This document shows positions 25,112 through 33,342 of a DNA stretch of 43,096 bases, one piece after another. A program made the translations under genes and the position numbers. Origin of the DNA: Deltaproteobacteria bacterium. GTDB lineage: Bacteria; Myxococcota_A; UBA9160; UBA4427. The notes under the pieces were generated by a model. It did not search any database. It saw only the letters and a list, made by a program, of their open reading frames with translations, and had not been told where the DNA came from. Each line of letters begins with the position of its first letter. Position 1 is the first letter of the stretch. The stretch covers positions 1-43,096 of the forward strand of contig PBFW01000057.1 of the NCBI GenBank assembly GCA_002719955.1. Reading direction: 5' to 3'.

Positions 25112-26525
25112 GCCTGCTCGCGCGAGGCTCGGTGTCCTCTCGGTGCTCTCTCTAGGGGCCTTGTTCGGCTGCGGTTCTGATGAGCGATCCTCAGCGCCCG
25201 AGCCCGTCAAGCAGCCCAACATCGTCCTCATCTTCGTTGACGACCTCGGCTACGCAGACCTGGGCATTCATGGGAGCGAAGAGATCCTCACTCCAAACAT
25301 CGACCAGCTCGCGAGAGAGGGCGCGCGACTGACGCAGGGTTATGTCAGCGCCCCTCAGTGTTCGCCTGCCCGTGCGGGGATCTTGACCGGGCGCTCGCAG
25401 AGCAGGTTCGGGTTTGAGATGAACGTCCCTCCCGGCTATTCGGTCAGCGCTCAGGAGCTCCTTGACGGGAAGCCGCTCCCCGGAATGCCGGTCTCTGAGC
25501 GGACCATCGCCCAGCGTCTCAAGGCTGCAGGTTATGCGACCGGAGCTATCGGGAAGTGGCATCTTGGCGAAGAGGAGGAGTTTCACCCCATGAGCCGAGG
25601 CTTCGATGAGTTCTATGGCTTCCTCCGCGGCGGCTCTAGGTACCTCCCTAGCAGGAGGACGCCTGCCGTGGAGCGTGACGGCGTCAAGGAGGTCTGCCGT
25701 GAGTACCTCACTGACGCCTTCAGTCATGAGGCCGCGTCGTTCATTGAGCGTCATAACGAAGAGCCTTTCTTCCTCTACCTCGCCTACAACTGTCCGCACA
25801 CGCCGATGGAGGCCAAGCCTGATGAGCTCAAGAGGTTCTCTGCGATAAAGGATGAGACCCGCCGCACTTTGGCAGCGATGATGTCGTCTATGGACCAGGG
25901 AGTCGGCGAGGTCATGGACGCTCTCAGCTCTTCAGGGATTGACGACGAGACGCTGGTCTTCTTTATCAGCGACAACGGCGGGCAGACGAACAAGAACGGG
26001 TCACTGAATGATCCGTTCTCTGGCAAGAAAGGCGACCTCTTGGAGGGAGGGATCCGCGTCCCTTTCTTTGCGCGATGGCCCGGCGTGATCAAGGCAGGCG
26101 CGACGCTAGAGCACCCTGTGACGGCCCTCGACTTCGCCCCAACCGCGTTGGCGTTGGCTGGTGCTGACGAGGCCTCTGGCATGGACGGCGTCGACCTCAG
26201 CGGCTACTTGTCTGGGCAGACGAAAGAGCTCGCTGAACGTGTGCTTTATTGGCGTTTTGGCGAGCAGCGTGCCCTCCGCCGTGGCCCGTGGAAGTACTAC
26301 GGTTATATGGGCGAGATCGAGCTCCTCTTTAACTTGGATGAAGACCCCCGGGAGGAGCGGAATGTCGCTCGTGACCACCCGAGCGTCTTCGATGAGTTGC
26401 GCGGCCTCCACGCTGCTTGGGAGGCAGAGCTCGTGGAGCCCCTGTGGGATGTGCCAATGAACACTTCTGTCAGGGCTAAGGCTTTGAAGCAGCGATATCG
26501 CCTAGGGACTGCTGGTCCTAGGTAG
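25104..26525 (+). CDS. Sulfatase lipoprotein with C-x-P-x-R motif (second)
   Basis: About 473 residues. The ATG at 25104 gives the lipoprotein signal ending SLGALFGC (Cys23) and overlaps the upstream gene by 8 nt. A GTG at 25077 would add 9 residues. The catalytic domain opens NIVLIFVDDLGYADLG, with D46 and D47 as metal ligands, and the signature is C86-S-P-A-R90 followed by ILTGR, the form that is converted to formylglycine. FISDNGGQTNKNGS and the sequence through FSGKKGDLLEGGIR are classical motifs. It resembles N-acetylgalactosamine-6-sulfatase/arylsulfatase-type enzymes of planctomycetes, but the substrate is not assignable. The downstream DUF1592 gene begins 1 nt after its stop. Confidence 0.93.
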   Translation: MGEPARARLGVLSVLSLGALFGCGSDERSSAPEPVKQPNIVLIFVDDLGYADLGIHGSEEILTPNIDQLAREGARLTQGYVSAPQCSPARAGILTGRSQSRFGFEMNVPPGYSVSAQELLDGKPLPGMPVSERTIAQRLKAAGYATGAIGKWHLGEEEEFHPMSRGFDEFYGFLRGGSRYLPSRRTPAVERDGVKEVCREYLTDAFSHEAASFIERHNEEPFFLYLAYNCPHTPMEAKPDELKRFSAIKDETRRTLAAMMSSMDQGVGEVMDALSSSGIDDETLVFFISDNGGQTNKNGSLNDPFSGKKGDLLEGGIRVPFFARWPGVIKAGATLEHPVTALDFAPTALALAGADEASGMDGVDLSGYLSGQTKELAERVLYWRFGEQRALRRGPWKYYGYMGEIELLFNLDEDPREERNVARDHPSVFDELRGLHAAWEAELVEPLWDVPMNTSVRAKALKQRYRLGTAGPR

Positions 26526-26526
26526 C

Positions 26527-28320
26527 ATGAGGGGCAGGATGTCACTGCCCGCTATCCGCTGCTCGCTCACACTCTTGACGCTGCCCGCCTTTGCTCTGGC
26601 AGCTCATGACACTGGAGGGGACCTCGAGGCGTTGATGCAGCGGCACTGCGTCTCTTGCCATGGCTCTGAGGATCCAGAGGCTGGCTTTGACCTCTCTGAC
26701 TTTGACCCCGAGGATTTGGACGCTGCGCTCGACATGCTGGGCAGGGTCAGGACTGGCGACATGCCCCCAAGCGACGAAGGGGAGGCTGTCACCGCTGAAG
26801 ATCGCAACGCGATGCTCAAGGAGCTCGCGGCGCTCCTCAGCGCTGGGCCCCTAGACCCTGGCCGGCCCACGCTGAGGAGGTTGGACCGCGATGAATATGC
26901 GAGCACTGTGAATGACCTCTTACTCATTCAGTGTGACGCGTCACGGGATCTCCCCATGGACGCGTCCTCTGAGGGGTTCACGAATCAAGGTGACGTTCTG
27001 TTTATGGCCCCTGAGCTCGCCGAGAAGTTCACGCTCGCTACGGGCCGCGTCGTGGATCAACTCTTGAGAGACCCTGAGGGGCTCACACGCTTAGGGCTTC
27101 AGCGCTCGGGGGTGGAGACGGAGAGTCTTCGCGCTTGGATGGAGCGCGCATTTAGAAGGCCACCGCTCCAAGGCGAGGTGGACTCACGGGCCGAGCTCTG
27201 GGAGAGCGCCGGCCCGCACGCTGCGATCTCTAGCGTCCTCCTCTCGCCTCACTTCCTCTTTAGGGTTGAGGGAGACCGCGATCAGGAGACACCTTGGCCG
27301 GTCTCGAGCTGGGAGCTCGCTACTCGACTCTCCTATTTTATCTGGGGGACGATGCCTGATGATGGGCTCTTGTCGAAGGCAGCGTCTGGCGCGCTCAGTG
27401 ATGGAGTGGGGCTTGAGGCTGAGGTTGAAAGGATGCTGAATGACCCTAAGGCTGTCTCCTTGGGTGAGCGCTTCGCGGCGAGGTGGCTAGGTGTCAGTGA
27501 GGTCCCTACTCAGCCGACGGACGTTCGGCGCTTCTCTGGGATCCACGCTCCCCTGAAGCGCTCCATGGTTCAGGAGACCGTCCTGTTCTTTGACGGACTC
27601 GTCCGGGAGGACAGGAGCCTGCTGGAGCTCATCGATTCTGACTACACCTACCTGAACAAGGCCCTCGCTGGGCACTATGGGATCGACGGCGTAGAGCCTG
27701 GACCGATGCGCAGAGTCGAGCTCAGTGATCGACGACGAGGCGGTGTGCTCACTCATGCGAGCGTGCTCTTTGCCACCTCTCAGCCCCTCCGCACTAGCCC
27801 CGTCGTGAGAGGGGCGTGGGTCTTGGAGCGGCTCCTCGCTTCGCCGCCACCGCCACCGCCGCCGGGCGCTGGGGCGCTGCCACAGGACGATCAGGCTGAA
27901 GATGGCTTGAGCCAACGCGCGCGCCTAGAGAGGCATAGGGCTGATCCAAAGTGTGCGAATTGTCACGACCGGATGGACCCACTGGGGCTAGCGCTTGAAA
28001 ACTATGACGGCGTCGGCCGGTGGCGCGATGAGGATCATCTTGGCGCGATCGATTCCTCCAGCGTCCTGCCGGGGGGTGTGAAGGTCGAAGGAGTTGAGGG
28101 CCTGAAGGACGCGCTCCTCGCTCGGTCGGATGATGTCGGCAGGGCTGTGACTGAGGCCATGATGGTCTACGCCCTGGGTCGGAGCCTTCGGCCTAGAGAC
28201 GCTCCTTTCGTCGAAGAGATCCTGAGCACCCTGAGTGAAGGTGGCTGGAGGGCGCGCATGCTCGTGAAGTCCATCGTTCAGAGTTACCCTTTCAGGTACA
28301 GAAGGCGGGCTGACTCATGA
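26527..28320 (+). CDS. Planctomycete-type cytochrome c/DUF1592-family protein
   Basis: A 597-residue exported protein with the DUF1587-DUF1595-DUF1592-DUF1588-DUF1585 layout. A signal peptide (to about residue 26) precedes C41-V-S-C44-H45, a c-type haem-binding motif of the planctomycete cytochrome kind. LRRLDRDEYASTVNDLL marks DUF1587, RLSYFIWGTMPDDGL DUF1592, and a second C476-A-N-C479-H480 in CHDRMDPLGLALENYD the DUF1588 part. A seven-proline run lies at about 435-441. It is short for the family (often 700 residues or more), with a small PSCyt region. Such proteins are nearly always encoded beside a DUF1552 partner, as here. The biochemical function is not known. Its stop overlaps the next start by 4 nt. 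Confidence 0.9.
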   Translation: MRGRMSLPAIRCSLTLLTLPAFALAAHDTGGDLEALMQRHCVSCHGSEDPEAGFDLSDFDPEDLDAALDMLGRVRTGDMPPSDEGEAVTAEDRNAMLKELAALLSAGPLDPGRPTLRRLDRDEYASTVNDLLLIQCDASRDLPMDASSEGFTNQGDVLFMAPELAEKFTLATGRVVDQLLRDPEGLTRLGLQRSGVETESLRAWMERAFRRPPLQGEVDSRAELWESAGPHAAISSVLLSPHFLFRVEGDRDQETPWPVSSWELATRLSYFIWGTMPDDGLLSKAASGALSDGVGLEAEVERMLNDPKAVSLGERFAARWLGVSEVPTQPTDVRRFSGIHAPLKRSMVQETVLFFDGLVREDRSLLELIDSDYTYLNKALAGHYGIDGVEPGPMRRVELSDRRRGGVLTHASVLFATSQPLRTSPVVRGAWVLERLLASPPPPPPPGAGALPQDDQAEDGLSQRARLERHRADPKCANCHDRMDPLGLALENYDGVGRWRDEDHLGAIDSSSVLPGGVKVEGVEGLKDALLARSDDVGRAVTEAMMVYALGRSLRPRDAPFVEEILSTLSEGGWRARMLVKSIVQSYPFRYRRRADS

Positions 28321-29600
28321 ACTCTCTCGAACCTCTCTCTAGAAGGACTCTCCTGCGTGGCGCCGGCGCGGCGCTAGGGTTGCCGTATCTGGAGCGGATG
28401 GTCCCTCGACGTGGTGTGCAAGATGGGCCCGCCCGCATGGTGTTCTTGTTCATGCCTAATGGGGTCTTGCCACAGGCCTGGACGCCGATTGATGTCGGAC
28501 CCGCTTGGTCGCCGACGCCCTCGCTCTCTCCGCTCACTCATCACATGGCGCGTACGCAGGTCCTCACGGGGTTGCGGAACAAGAACAGCATGGAGGGTGA
28601 GGGGCACTACGTGAAGACCACCGCGCTCTTGTCAGGCGAGAAGGTCCACAAGACTGGGGGGAGGGACTTGCGCGTCGGGACCTCCGTCGATCAAGTCGCT
28701 GCCCACGCCGTAGGGACTGAGACGCGCATCCCCTCCCTCGTCCTCGGATTGGAGGGCGTTCGTCACGCAGTCGATATGGGCTACAGCACGGTCTACGGTT
28801 CGCACATCTCTTGGCGGACGCCCACGCAGCCTGCGATGAAGGAGACCGAGCCTCGCCTCGTGTTTGACCGACTCTTCCGGTCCTCTAAGCGGCGGTTAGG
28901 AGACTCCTCGGTCTTGGACATCGTCGCTGAAGAGACAGCGAGCCTGCAGCGCAAGCTCGGTGGCGCTGACACCGACAAGCTCGGCGAGTATCTTGAGTCG
29001 GTGCGAGAGTTAGAGCGTCGTCTCGAGAGGTTTGAGACCTCCATGGAGGGTGTGCCCAGCGAAGAGCCTGCCGACCCTGGGCACCACGAGGTGCGCTCAG
29101 AGTGGTTCCTTGACCTGATCGCCCTCGCTATCGAGGCAGACTCCACGAGGGTCGCGAGCCTGATGTTTGGGAACGCTGTTGGTGGTACCAACTTCAGCTT
29201 CATTGATGGAGTCGAAGGCGGACACCATCACCTCTCACATCACGAGAAGGACCCGTCGAAGATGGACCAGTACCAGCGCATCAACCGCTGGCATGTTGCA
29301 CGTATGGCTGGCTTGCTCGACCGTCTGTCGGTGAAGCGAGAGCTCGATGGGGACCTCCTTGATCGCACCATGGTCTTCTTGGGTTCAGGGCTTCGTGACG
29401 GTGATCGGCATGACCCTAATGACCTTCCGATCTTGCTGGCGGGGGGGCAGGCCCTCGGCGTCGCTGCTGGTGAGCACCGGCGCTATCGCAAGAACACTCC
29501 TCTGTGCGAGCTCTACATCTCGATGCTTAAGGCCTTCGGTGTGCCGACGAGCACCTTCGGTGATGCTGAGCAGCCCTTGCGAGGGGTCCTGACAGTCTGA
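28317..29600 (+). CDS. Tat-exported DUF1552 family protein
   Basis: A 427-residue protein of the DUF1552 family. The N-terminus has a twin-arginine motif S8-R-R-T-L-L followed by GAGAALGLPYLE, so export of a folded, perhaps cofactor-bearing, protein is expected. Family phrases include FLFMPNGVLPQAWTP, VLTGLRNKN, GDRHDPNDLPILLAGG and HHLSHHEKDPSKMDQYQRINRWH. These proteins look distantly related to the DUF1501/alkaline-phosphatase-like group. No activity is established. It is coupled by a 4 nt overlap (ATGA) to the DUF1592 cytochrome gene, and together they close the sulfatase-rich unit. Confidence 0.92.
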   Translation: MNSLEPLSRRTLLRGAGAALGLPYLERMVPRRGVQDGPARMVFLFMPNGVLPQAWTPIDVGPAWSPTPSLSPLTHHMARTQVLTGLRNKNSMEGEGHYVKTTALLSGEKVHKTGGRDLRVGTSVDQVAAHAVGTETRIPSLVLGLEGVRHAVDMGYSTVYGSHISWRTPTQPAMKETEPRLVFDRLFRSSKRRLGDSSVLDIVAEETASLQRKLGGADTDKLGEYLESVRELERRLERFETSMEGVPSEEPADPGHHEVRSEWFLDLIALAIEADSTRVASLMFGNAVGGTNFSFIDGVEGGHHHLSHHEKDPSKMDQYQRINRWHVARMAGLLDRLSVKRELDGDLLDRTMVFLGSGLRDGDRHDPNDLPILLAGGQALGVAAGEHRRYRKNTPLCELYISMLKAFGVPTSTFGDAEQPLRGVLTV

Positions 29601-29631
29601 TCTCCCGATGCCGCTGATGTTCATTTTTTGA

Positions 29632-29835
29632 GGGCTGCAAGTGGATGTTTTAGCGGCTGAGGGCGGACACGCCTGGGTGCCTTCACCGCGCGCACCTGAA
29701 CAACGCCGGCGCAGGCTTGGTGCGACGCTCGACTATGACGAGAAGGGTGTCCCGGGGGCGCTGAGGTTGTCCCCGCACGCGTACAACACCGAAGCTGAGA
29801 TCGACTTGGCGATATCGATCTTGTCCGGCCTGTAG
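29632..29835 (+). pseudogene. Remnant of a class V aminotransferase-fold PLP enzyme (C-terminus only)
   Basis: This open frame of about 67 codons starts right after an in-frame TGA at 29629. It ends GVPGALRLSPHAYNTEAEIDLAISILSGL, in which R-x-SPHAYNTEAEID is the conserved C-terminal signature of class V aminotransferase/cysteine-desulfurase-like enzymes. The PLP-binding and large-domain regions are absent upstream, where the DUF1552 gene ends. The GTG at 29641 lacks a ribosome-binding site. It is best read as the tail of a gene lost by deletion, though expression as a tiny protein cannot be excluded. Confidence 0.6.
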
Positions 29836-29857
29836 GCGTCACCTAGAGTCGGCGTAG

Positions 29858-31258
29858 ATGAGCTCGGACCCCCTCCCTTCGCATGCTGGCAGGCTCGATC
29901 GCGGCTTAACGCTCATCCCTGCGATCGGGGTGATCCTCGCCAACGTTATAGGAACAGGCGTCTTTATGAAGGCGCGGGTCATGACCGCGAACGTGGGGAC
30001 TCCTGGGCTTGTTTTGGCCGCATATTTCGCTGGGGGAGCGCTCGCGCTCGCAGGATCGCTCGTCTTCGGTGAGCTCAGCGCGATGTCGCCGCGGTCTGGT
30101 GGACCGTTCAACTTCATCGGGGCAGCCTATGGCAGGCGGATGGCGTTTCTCTTCGCCTGGTCACGCGCCATCGCTTACGGCGCGGGGGTCGCCGCCGTCG
30201 CGATCCTCACGGTGACCTTCCTTAACGACGCCCTCGGAGCTGCCCTCTCACCTCTCCAGCTCAAGCTCCTGCCGATCGCGGCCATCTCTGTCGGCGCGGC
30301 GTTCAATCTCTGCTCCGTGCGGGCTACTGGGGGCGTCGCCACCGCGCTGACCTTCATCAAGATCTCGATCCTGCTCGTCATCGCTGTCGGGGCGTTCTTC
30401 TTTTCGGACGGCACCTTCGAGCACTTCAGCATGACAGGGGCCGCTGGCGCGGCTCACGGCGTCCCAGAGAGCGCGCGCCTCGGGGTGGGTGGGTTCGGGG
30501 CCGCTATGGCGGGCGCACTTTGGGGATACAACGGCTGGGCGATCATCGCGACCCTCGGCGGCGAGGTTCGGGAGCCTGGGCATGTCCTCCCTAGGGCCAT
30601 GTCCCTGTCTACCTCGCTTGTGATCTGCCTCTACTTATTGATCAACGCTGGCTACTTCTTCGCGATGACGCCTTTCGACGTCGCTGACCTCCCCGAGCAC
30701 ACAACTGTCGCCGGCGCCACGATTCAACGATTCGCAGGGCGAGGCGCTGCGAGCCTCTTGTCTGTGGGGTTAGTCATCTGCGCCTACGGGACGATGCATG
30801 TGGCCTTGCTTGTCGGCGCTCGCGTCCCCTTTGCCATGGCCCGCCAGGGGCTGGCGCCAGCGTGTTTTTCCAAGCTCAACTCTAAGAACGTCCCCGGGGT
30901 CTCCGTGATCGCAGTCGCAGCATCGGCCATCGCGCTCGCGCTGAGCGGCACATTCGACATCCTCACCGACCTCACCATCTTCGTCCTCTGGATCTTCGTT
31001 GGGCTCACCGGTACCACTGTGTTCGCCCTTCGACGCAAGTTCCCAGATGCTCCTCGCCCTTACCGTGTCTTTGGGTACCCCGCGGTCCCAGTGATCTTCC
31101 TCTTGGCGACGGCGTTCATGCTCGTCAGCATGTTGATGGCGACACCGGTGCGCTGCTTGGCGGGTTTTGGGATGATCCTTGTTGGCCTGCCTGTCTATTC
31201 GGTCTTCGCTCGTCGGCTGCCTCCTGACGACCCGGAGTCTTGGATGGGCGCCGAGTAG
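29858..31258 (+). CDS. APC-superfamily amino acid permease
   Basis: A 466-residue inner-membrane transporter with about 12 hydrophobic helices. The first helix carries the APC-family signature GVILANVIGTGVFMKA, with the unwound-helix glycines that bind the amino acid backbone. ALWGYNGWAIIATLGGEVREPGHVLPRA is the conserved helix 6 to loop region of the LAT/APA branch. The C-terminal half ends with VFALRRKFPDAPRPYRVFGYP, also typical of this branch. The substrate is not predictable beyond an amino acid or related amine. It stands 22 nt downstream of the aminotransferase remnant and is not obviously part of the sulfatase unit. Confidence 0.92.
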   Translation: MSSDPLPSHAGRLDRGLTLIPAIGVILANVIGTGVFMKARVMTANVGTPGLVLAAYFAGGALALAGSLVFGELSAMSPRSGGPFNFIGAAYGRRMAFLFAWSRAIAYGAGVAAVAILTVTFLNDALGAALSPLQLKLLPIAAISVGAAFNLCSVRATGGVATALTFIKISILLVIAVGAFFFSDGTFEHFSMTGAAGAAHGVPESARLGVGGFGAAMAGALWGYNGWAIIATLGGEVREPGHVLPRAMSLSTSLVICLYLLINAGYFFAMTPFDVADLPEHTTVAGATIQRFAGRGAASLLSVGLVICAYGTMHVALLVGARVPFAMARQGLAPACFSKLNSKNVPGVSVIAVAASAIALALSGTFDILTDLTIFVLWIFVGLTGTTVFALRRKFPDAPRPYRVFGYPAVPVIFLLATAFMLVSMLMATPVRCLAGFGMILVGLPVYSVFARRLPPDDPESWMGAE

Positions 31259-31304
31259 TGCTCGTAATCGATCGCCCCTTTCAATCTCTTTCGAGACCTA
31301 GCTA

Positions 31305-32402
31305 ATGAGACAACAACTCCTGCGATCTGTGGCTCTGATCTTGGCGGGGTCCTGTGCCAGCTCGCCTGCCTCAGATCCGTCACTTTCACGCTCCAGCGAG
31401 CTCTTTGACCTGCTCGACTCTGATGGTGACGGCTCCTTGTCTCCGTTTGAGGCGTTGGATGAGCTGCTCGTGTGTTCAGAGGGGGGTCCTTTTACCCGCG
31501 ACGACCTCGCTGCGTTCTTAGCTCAGCGCGCGGAAGACAAGCTCGCTGAAGACAGGGGCTTCTTTGACGAAGTGGATCCTGACCAAGACGACATGGTCGC
31601 GCTGGATGAGCTCCCTAGCAGCCTCGTCCCCATGGTGTCCTGTCTCGACGAGGACGGCGACGGCCTGATCAGCTGGGAGGAGTATGTGGCCGGTGATTTT
31701 GAGACCTCTGAGCTCTTGGCGCGAGGCGAGGGCGCGGAGCTCTACGCTGAGCTCGTTGATGAGCTGGGCGCGCCAGTTCGTGTTGATGGCGCTCCGCTCG
31801 ACTTCGTTGAGGAGCTGCACGGGCTCGACCTCGACGAGGATGGGATCGTCACTGCACAGGAGGTCGTCGAGGCGATCAAGATCGAGCTCTCTGGTGCGAC
31901 CTTTGATGTGAGCGGTGACACAGCGATCATGCGTGGCGTCATCTGCGCTCAGACGCCTTCGCGCGTGCTCGAGCTGTCGTTCAAGAACCCTAGTGTTCGG
32001 ACGCTCGTCCTCCAGGATGTGCCAGGCTCTATTGATGACGTCGCTAACCTGCGCGCTGGTCGTTACATCCGCCAGCTTGGCCTCGGCACCCACGTCCCCG
32101 CGGATGGCATGGTGGCCTCCGGTGGCACTGACCTCTTCTTGGCCGGCGCTCACCGCAGCGCAGAACCTGGCGCGCTCTTTGGTATTCACTCCTGGGCCGG
32201 AGGTCCTGTGGAGGCGACCGATTTACCGCGTGACCACGAAGATCACCGCCTCTATCTCGACTACTACGCGGAGATGGATATCCCCACGGACTTTTACTGG
32301 AGGACCCTCGCCGCTGCGCCACCGGAGGACATCCACTGGATGACTGAGGAGGAACTAAAGCGCTTCGGCTTCTTCCTTGGAGCAGGGGCCCTTCAGGAGT
32401 GA
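31305..32402 (+). CDS. EF-hand lipoprotein with ClpP/SppA-like C-terminal domain
   Basis: A 365-residue exported protein. The leader ends LILAGSC (Cys17, probable lipoprotein). Four calcium-binding EF-hand loops are visible: 38-49 (DSDGDGSLSPFE), 91-102 (DPDQDDMVALDE), 115-126 (DEDGDGLISWEE) and 175-186 (DLDEDGIVTAQE). Residues about 215-355 resemble the periplasmic ClpP-like family (COG3904 type): RVLELSFKNPS, ANLRAGRYIRQLGLGTHVP, a candidate nucleophile S272 in VASGGTDLFLAG, and H295 in FGIHSWAGG. The usual SAC after the serine is SGG here. A calcium-responsive serine-protease-like protein is inferred, but activity is untested. It stands 46 nt after the permease gene. Confidence 0.8.
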   Translation: MRQQLLRSVALILAGSCASSPASDPSLSRSSELFDLLDSDGDGSLSPFEALDELLVCSEGGPFTRDDLAAFLAQRAEDKLAEDRGFFDEVDPDQDDMVALDELPSSLVPMVSCLDEDGDGLISWEEYVAGDFETSELLARGEGAELYAELVDELGAPVRVDGAPLDFVEELHGLDLDEDGIVTAQEVVEAIKIELSGATFDVSGDTAIMRGVICAQTPSRVLELSFKNPSVRTLVLQDVPGSIDDVANLRAGRYIRQLGLGTHVPADGMVASGGTDLFLAGAHRSAEPGALFGIHSWAGGPVEATDLPRDHEDHRLYLDYYAEMDIPTDFYWRTLAAAPPEDIHWMTEEELKRFGFFLGAGALQE

Positions 32403-32488
32403 TGAGAGTTTTGTTCGAGTAGAGGCGTGTGGGGTGACCTCTTCGCCCGCGATGGACTCCTTGGTCCACGATTGGCATAACGGTGATC

Positions 32489-33280
32489 ATGAATCGGAAG
32501 TTGATGCTGTTGAAGTGTTCTCTCTTGCTCCCCCTTGGCTCTTGCGTCCATGAGCTCTCTGCCATTGGCGTCTCTGAGATTGTTTATTCCGATGTCGTTA
32601 TCCGAGAAGATGGTGAATTGGGTTCATACGTGCAGGCGACCTACCCCGCCTTGTCTGGGTCAAGAGCTCAATCAATGCTCTCCGAGGCTATTCGAGACGC
32701 AGTAATAGTCAGGTTCGATGAGTGGAGAGATTTCGTCATAACCCGGTCAGCGAAATCTGCTGAGGGCATGAAATCTGAACCCGATGACTACGGCCTCTCC
32801 CACTGGGGATGGCGGACGGAAGGCACGTACTTCTTGGGTCATCTGGGTGAGACCTCAGTGAGCCTTTGCATGAAAGAGTATGGGTACACGGGGGGAGCGC
32901 ACGGGAACTGGTCGTTCTTCCCGGTCAATTACATGTGGGATGGCGACACAGTTAAGGAGGTCATTATCTCTGACCTCTTTGATGGAGAGCGGCCTTGGAT
33001 GCCCCGATTGGATGCGGCCATTCGGAGGGAGCACATCACCCTGCTTGAGCGCAGAAACGCGAACAAGGACTACGTCGCAGAGATGAAAGCAGATCTAGGC
33101 GGTGTGCCAGGGATGCACCGGGGCGTTCCCTTCTCGTTCTCTTCGCGCGGGATCGTGTTCTACTTTGCGCCCTACTTCCTTGGCAGCTTCGTAGAAGGCG
33201 ATTTTCTCGTGTTTGTCCCTACCGCAGACATACAGGACATGCTCGCCCCTGATGGTCCGATGGGGCGACTGCTTAAATGA
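32489..33280 (+). CDS. DUF3298/RsiV-like lipoprotein
   Basis: A 263-residue lipoprotein: the ATG at 32489 gives a leader ending LLLPLGSC, while a GTG 6 nt upstream is the other in-frame start. The core resembles the DUF4163/DUF3298 pair of RsiV-like proteins: EYGYTGGAHGNWSFFPVNYMW, VIISDLFDGERPW, and IVFYFAPYFLGSF followed by VFVPTADIQDML. In the known examples these domains bind lysozyme or peptidoglycan ligands, but here there is no sigma-factor gene beside it, so an anti-sigma role is not supported. Base composition is clearly lower than in the neighbours (my hand count of 32581-32760 is 90 G/C of 180), suggesting recent acquisition. Confidence 0.82.
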   Translation: MNRKLMLLKCSLLLPLGSCVHELSAIGVSEIVYSDVVIREDGELGSYVQATYPALSGSRAQSMLSEAIRDAVIVRFDEWRDFVITRSAKSAEGMKSEPDDYGLSHWGWRTEGTYFLGHLGETSVSLCMKEYGYTGGAHGNWSFFPVNYMWDGDTVKEVIISDLFDGERPWMPRLDAAIRREHITLLERRNANKDYVAEMKADLGGVPGMHRGVPFSFSSRGIVFYFAPYFLGSFVEGDFLVFVPTADIQDMLAPDGPMGRLLK

Positions 33281-33318
33281 TCGCGGGTTCGTCTCCAGAT
33301 CTTCCGCCGGCAGAGGGA

Positions 33319-33332
33319 GGCGCGCTAGCGCC
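33319..33332. terminator. Possible hairpin between convergent genes
   Basis: GGCGC (33319-33323) and GCGCC (33328-33332) flank a GCTA loop in the 62 bp between two convergent genes. A longer pairing of GGAGG (33316-33320) with CCTCC (33339-33343) competes with it. There is no T tract, so termination is uncertain. Confidence 0.25.
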
Positions 33333-33342
33333 GACGCACCTC

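Noticed and set aside
31518..32189. 223-codon minus-strand frame inside the EF-hand gene
   Set aside because: It is antisense to a conserved EF-hand/ClpP-like protein and shows no recognisable domain.
32489..33280. Anti-sigma factor RsiV role for the DUF3298-type protein
   Set aside because: No sigma-factor gene is adjacent and the protein has a lipoprotein leader rather than an RsiV-type transmembrane anchor.
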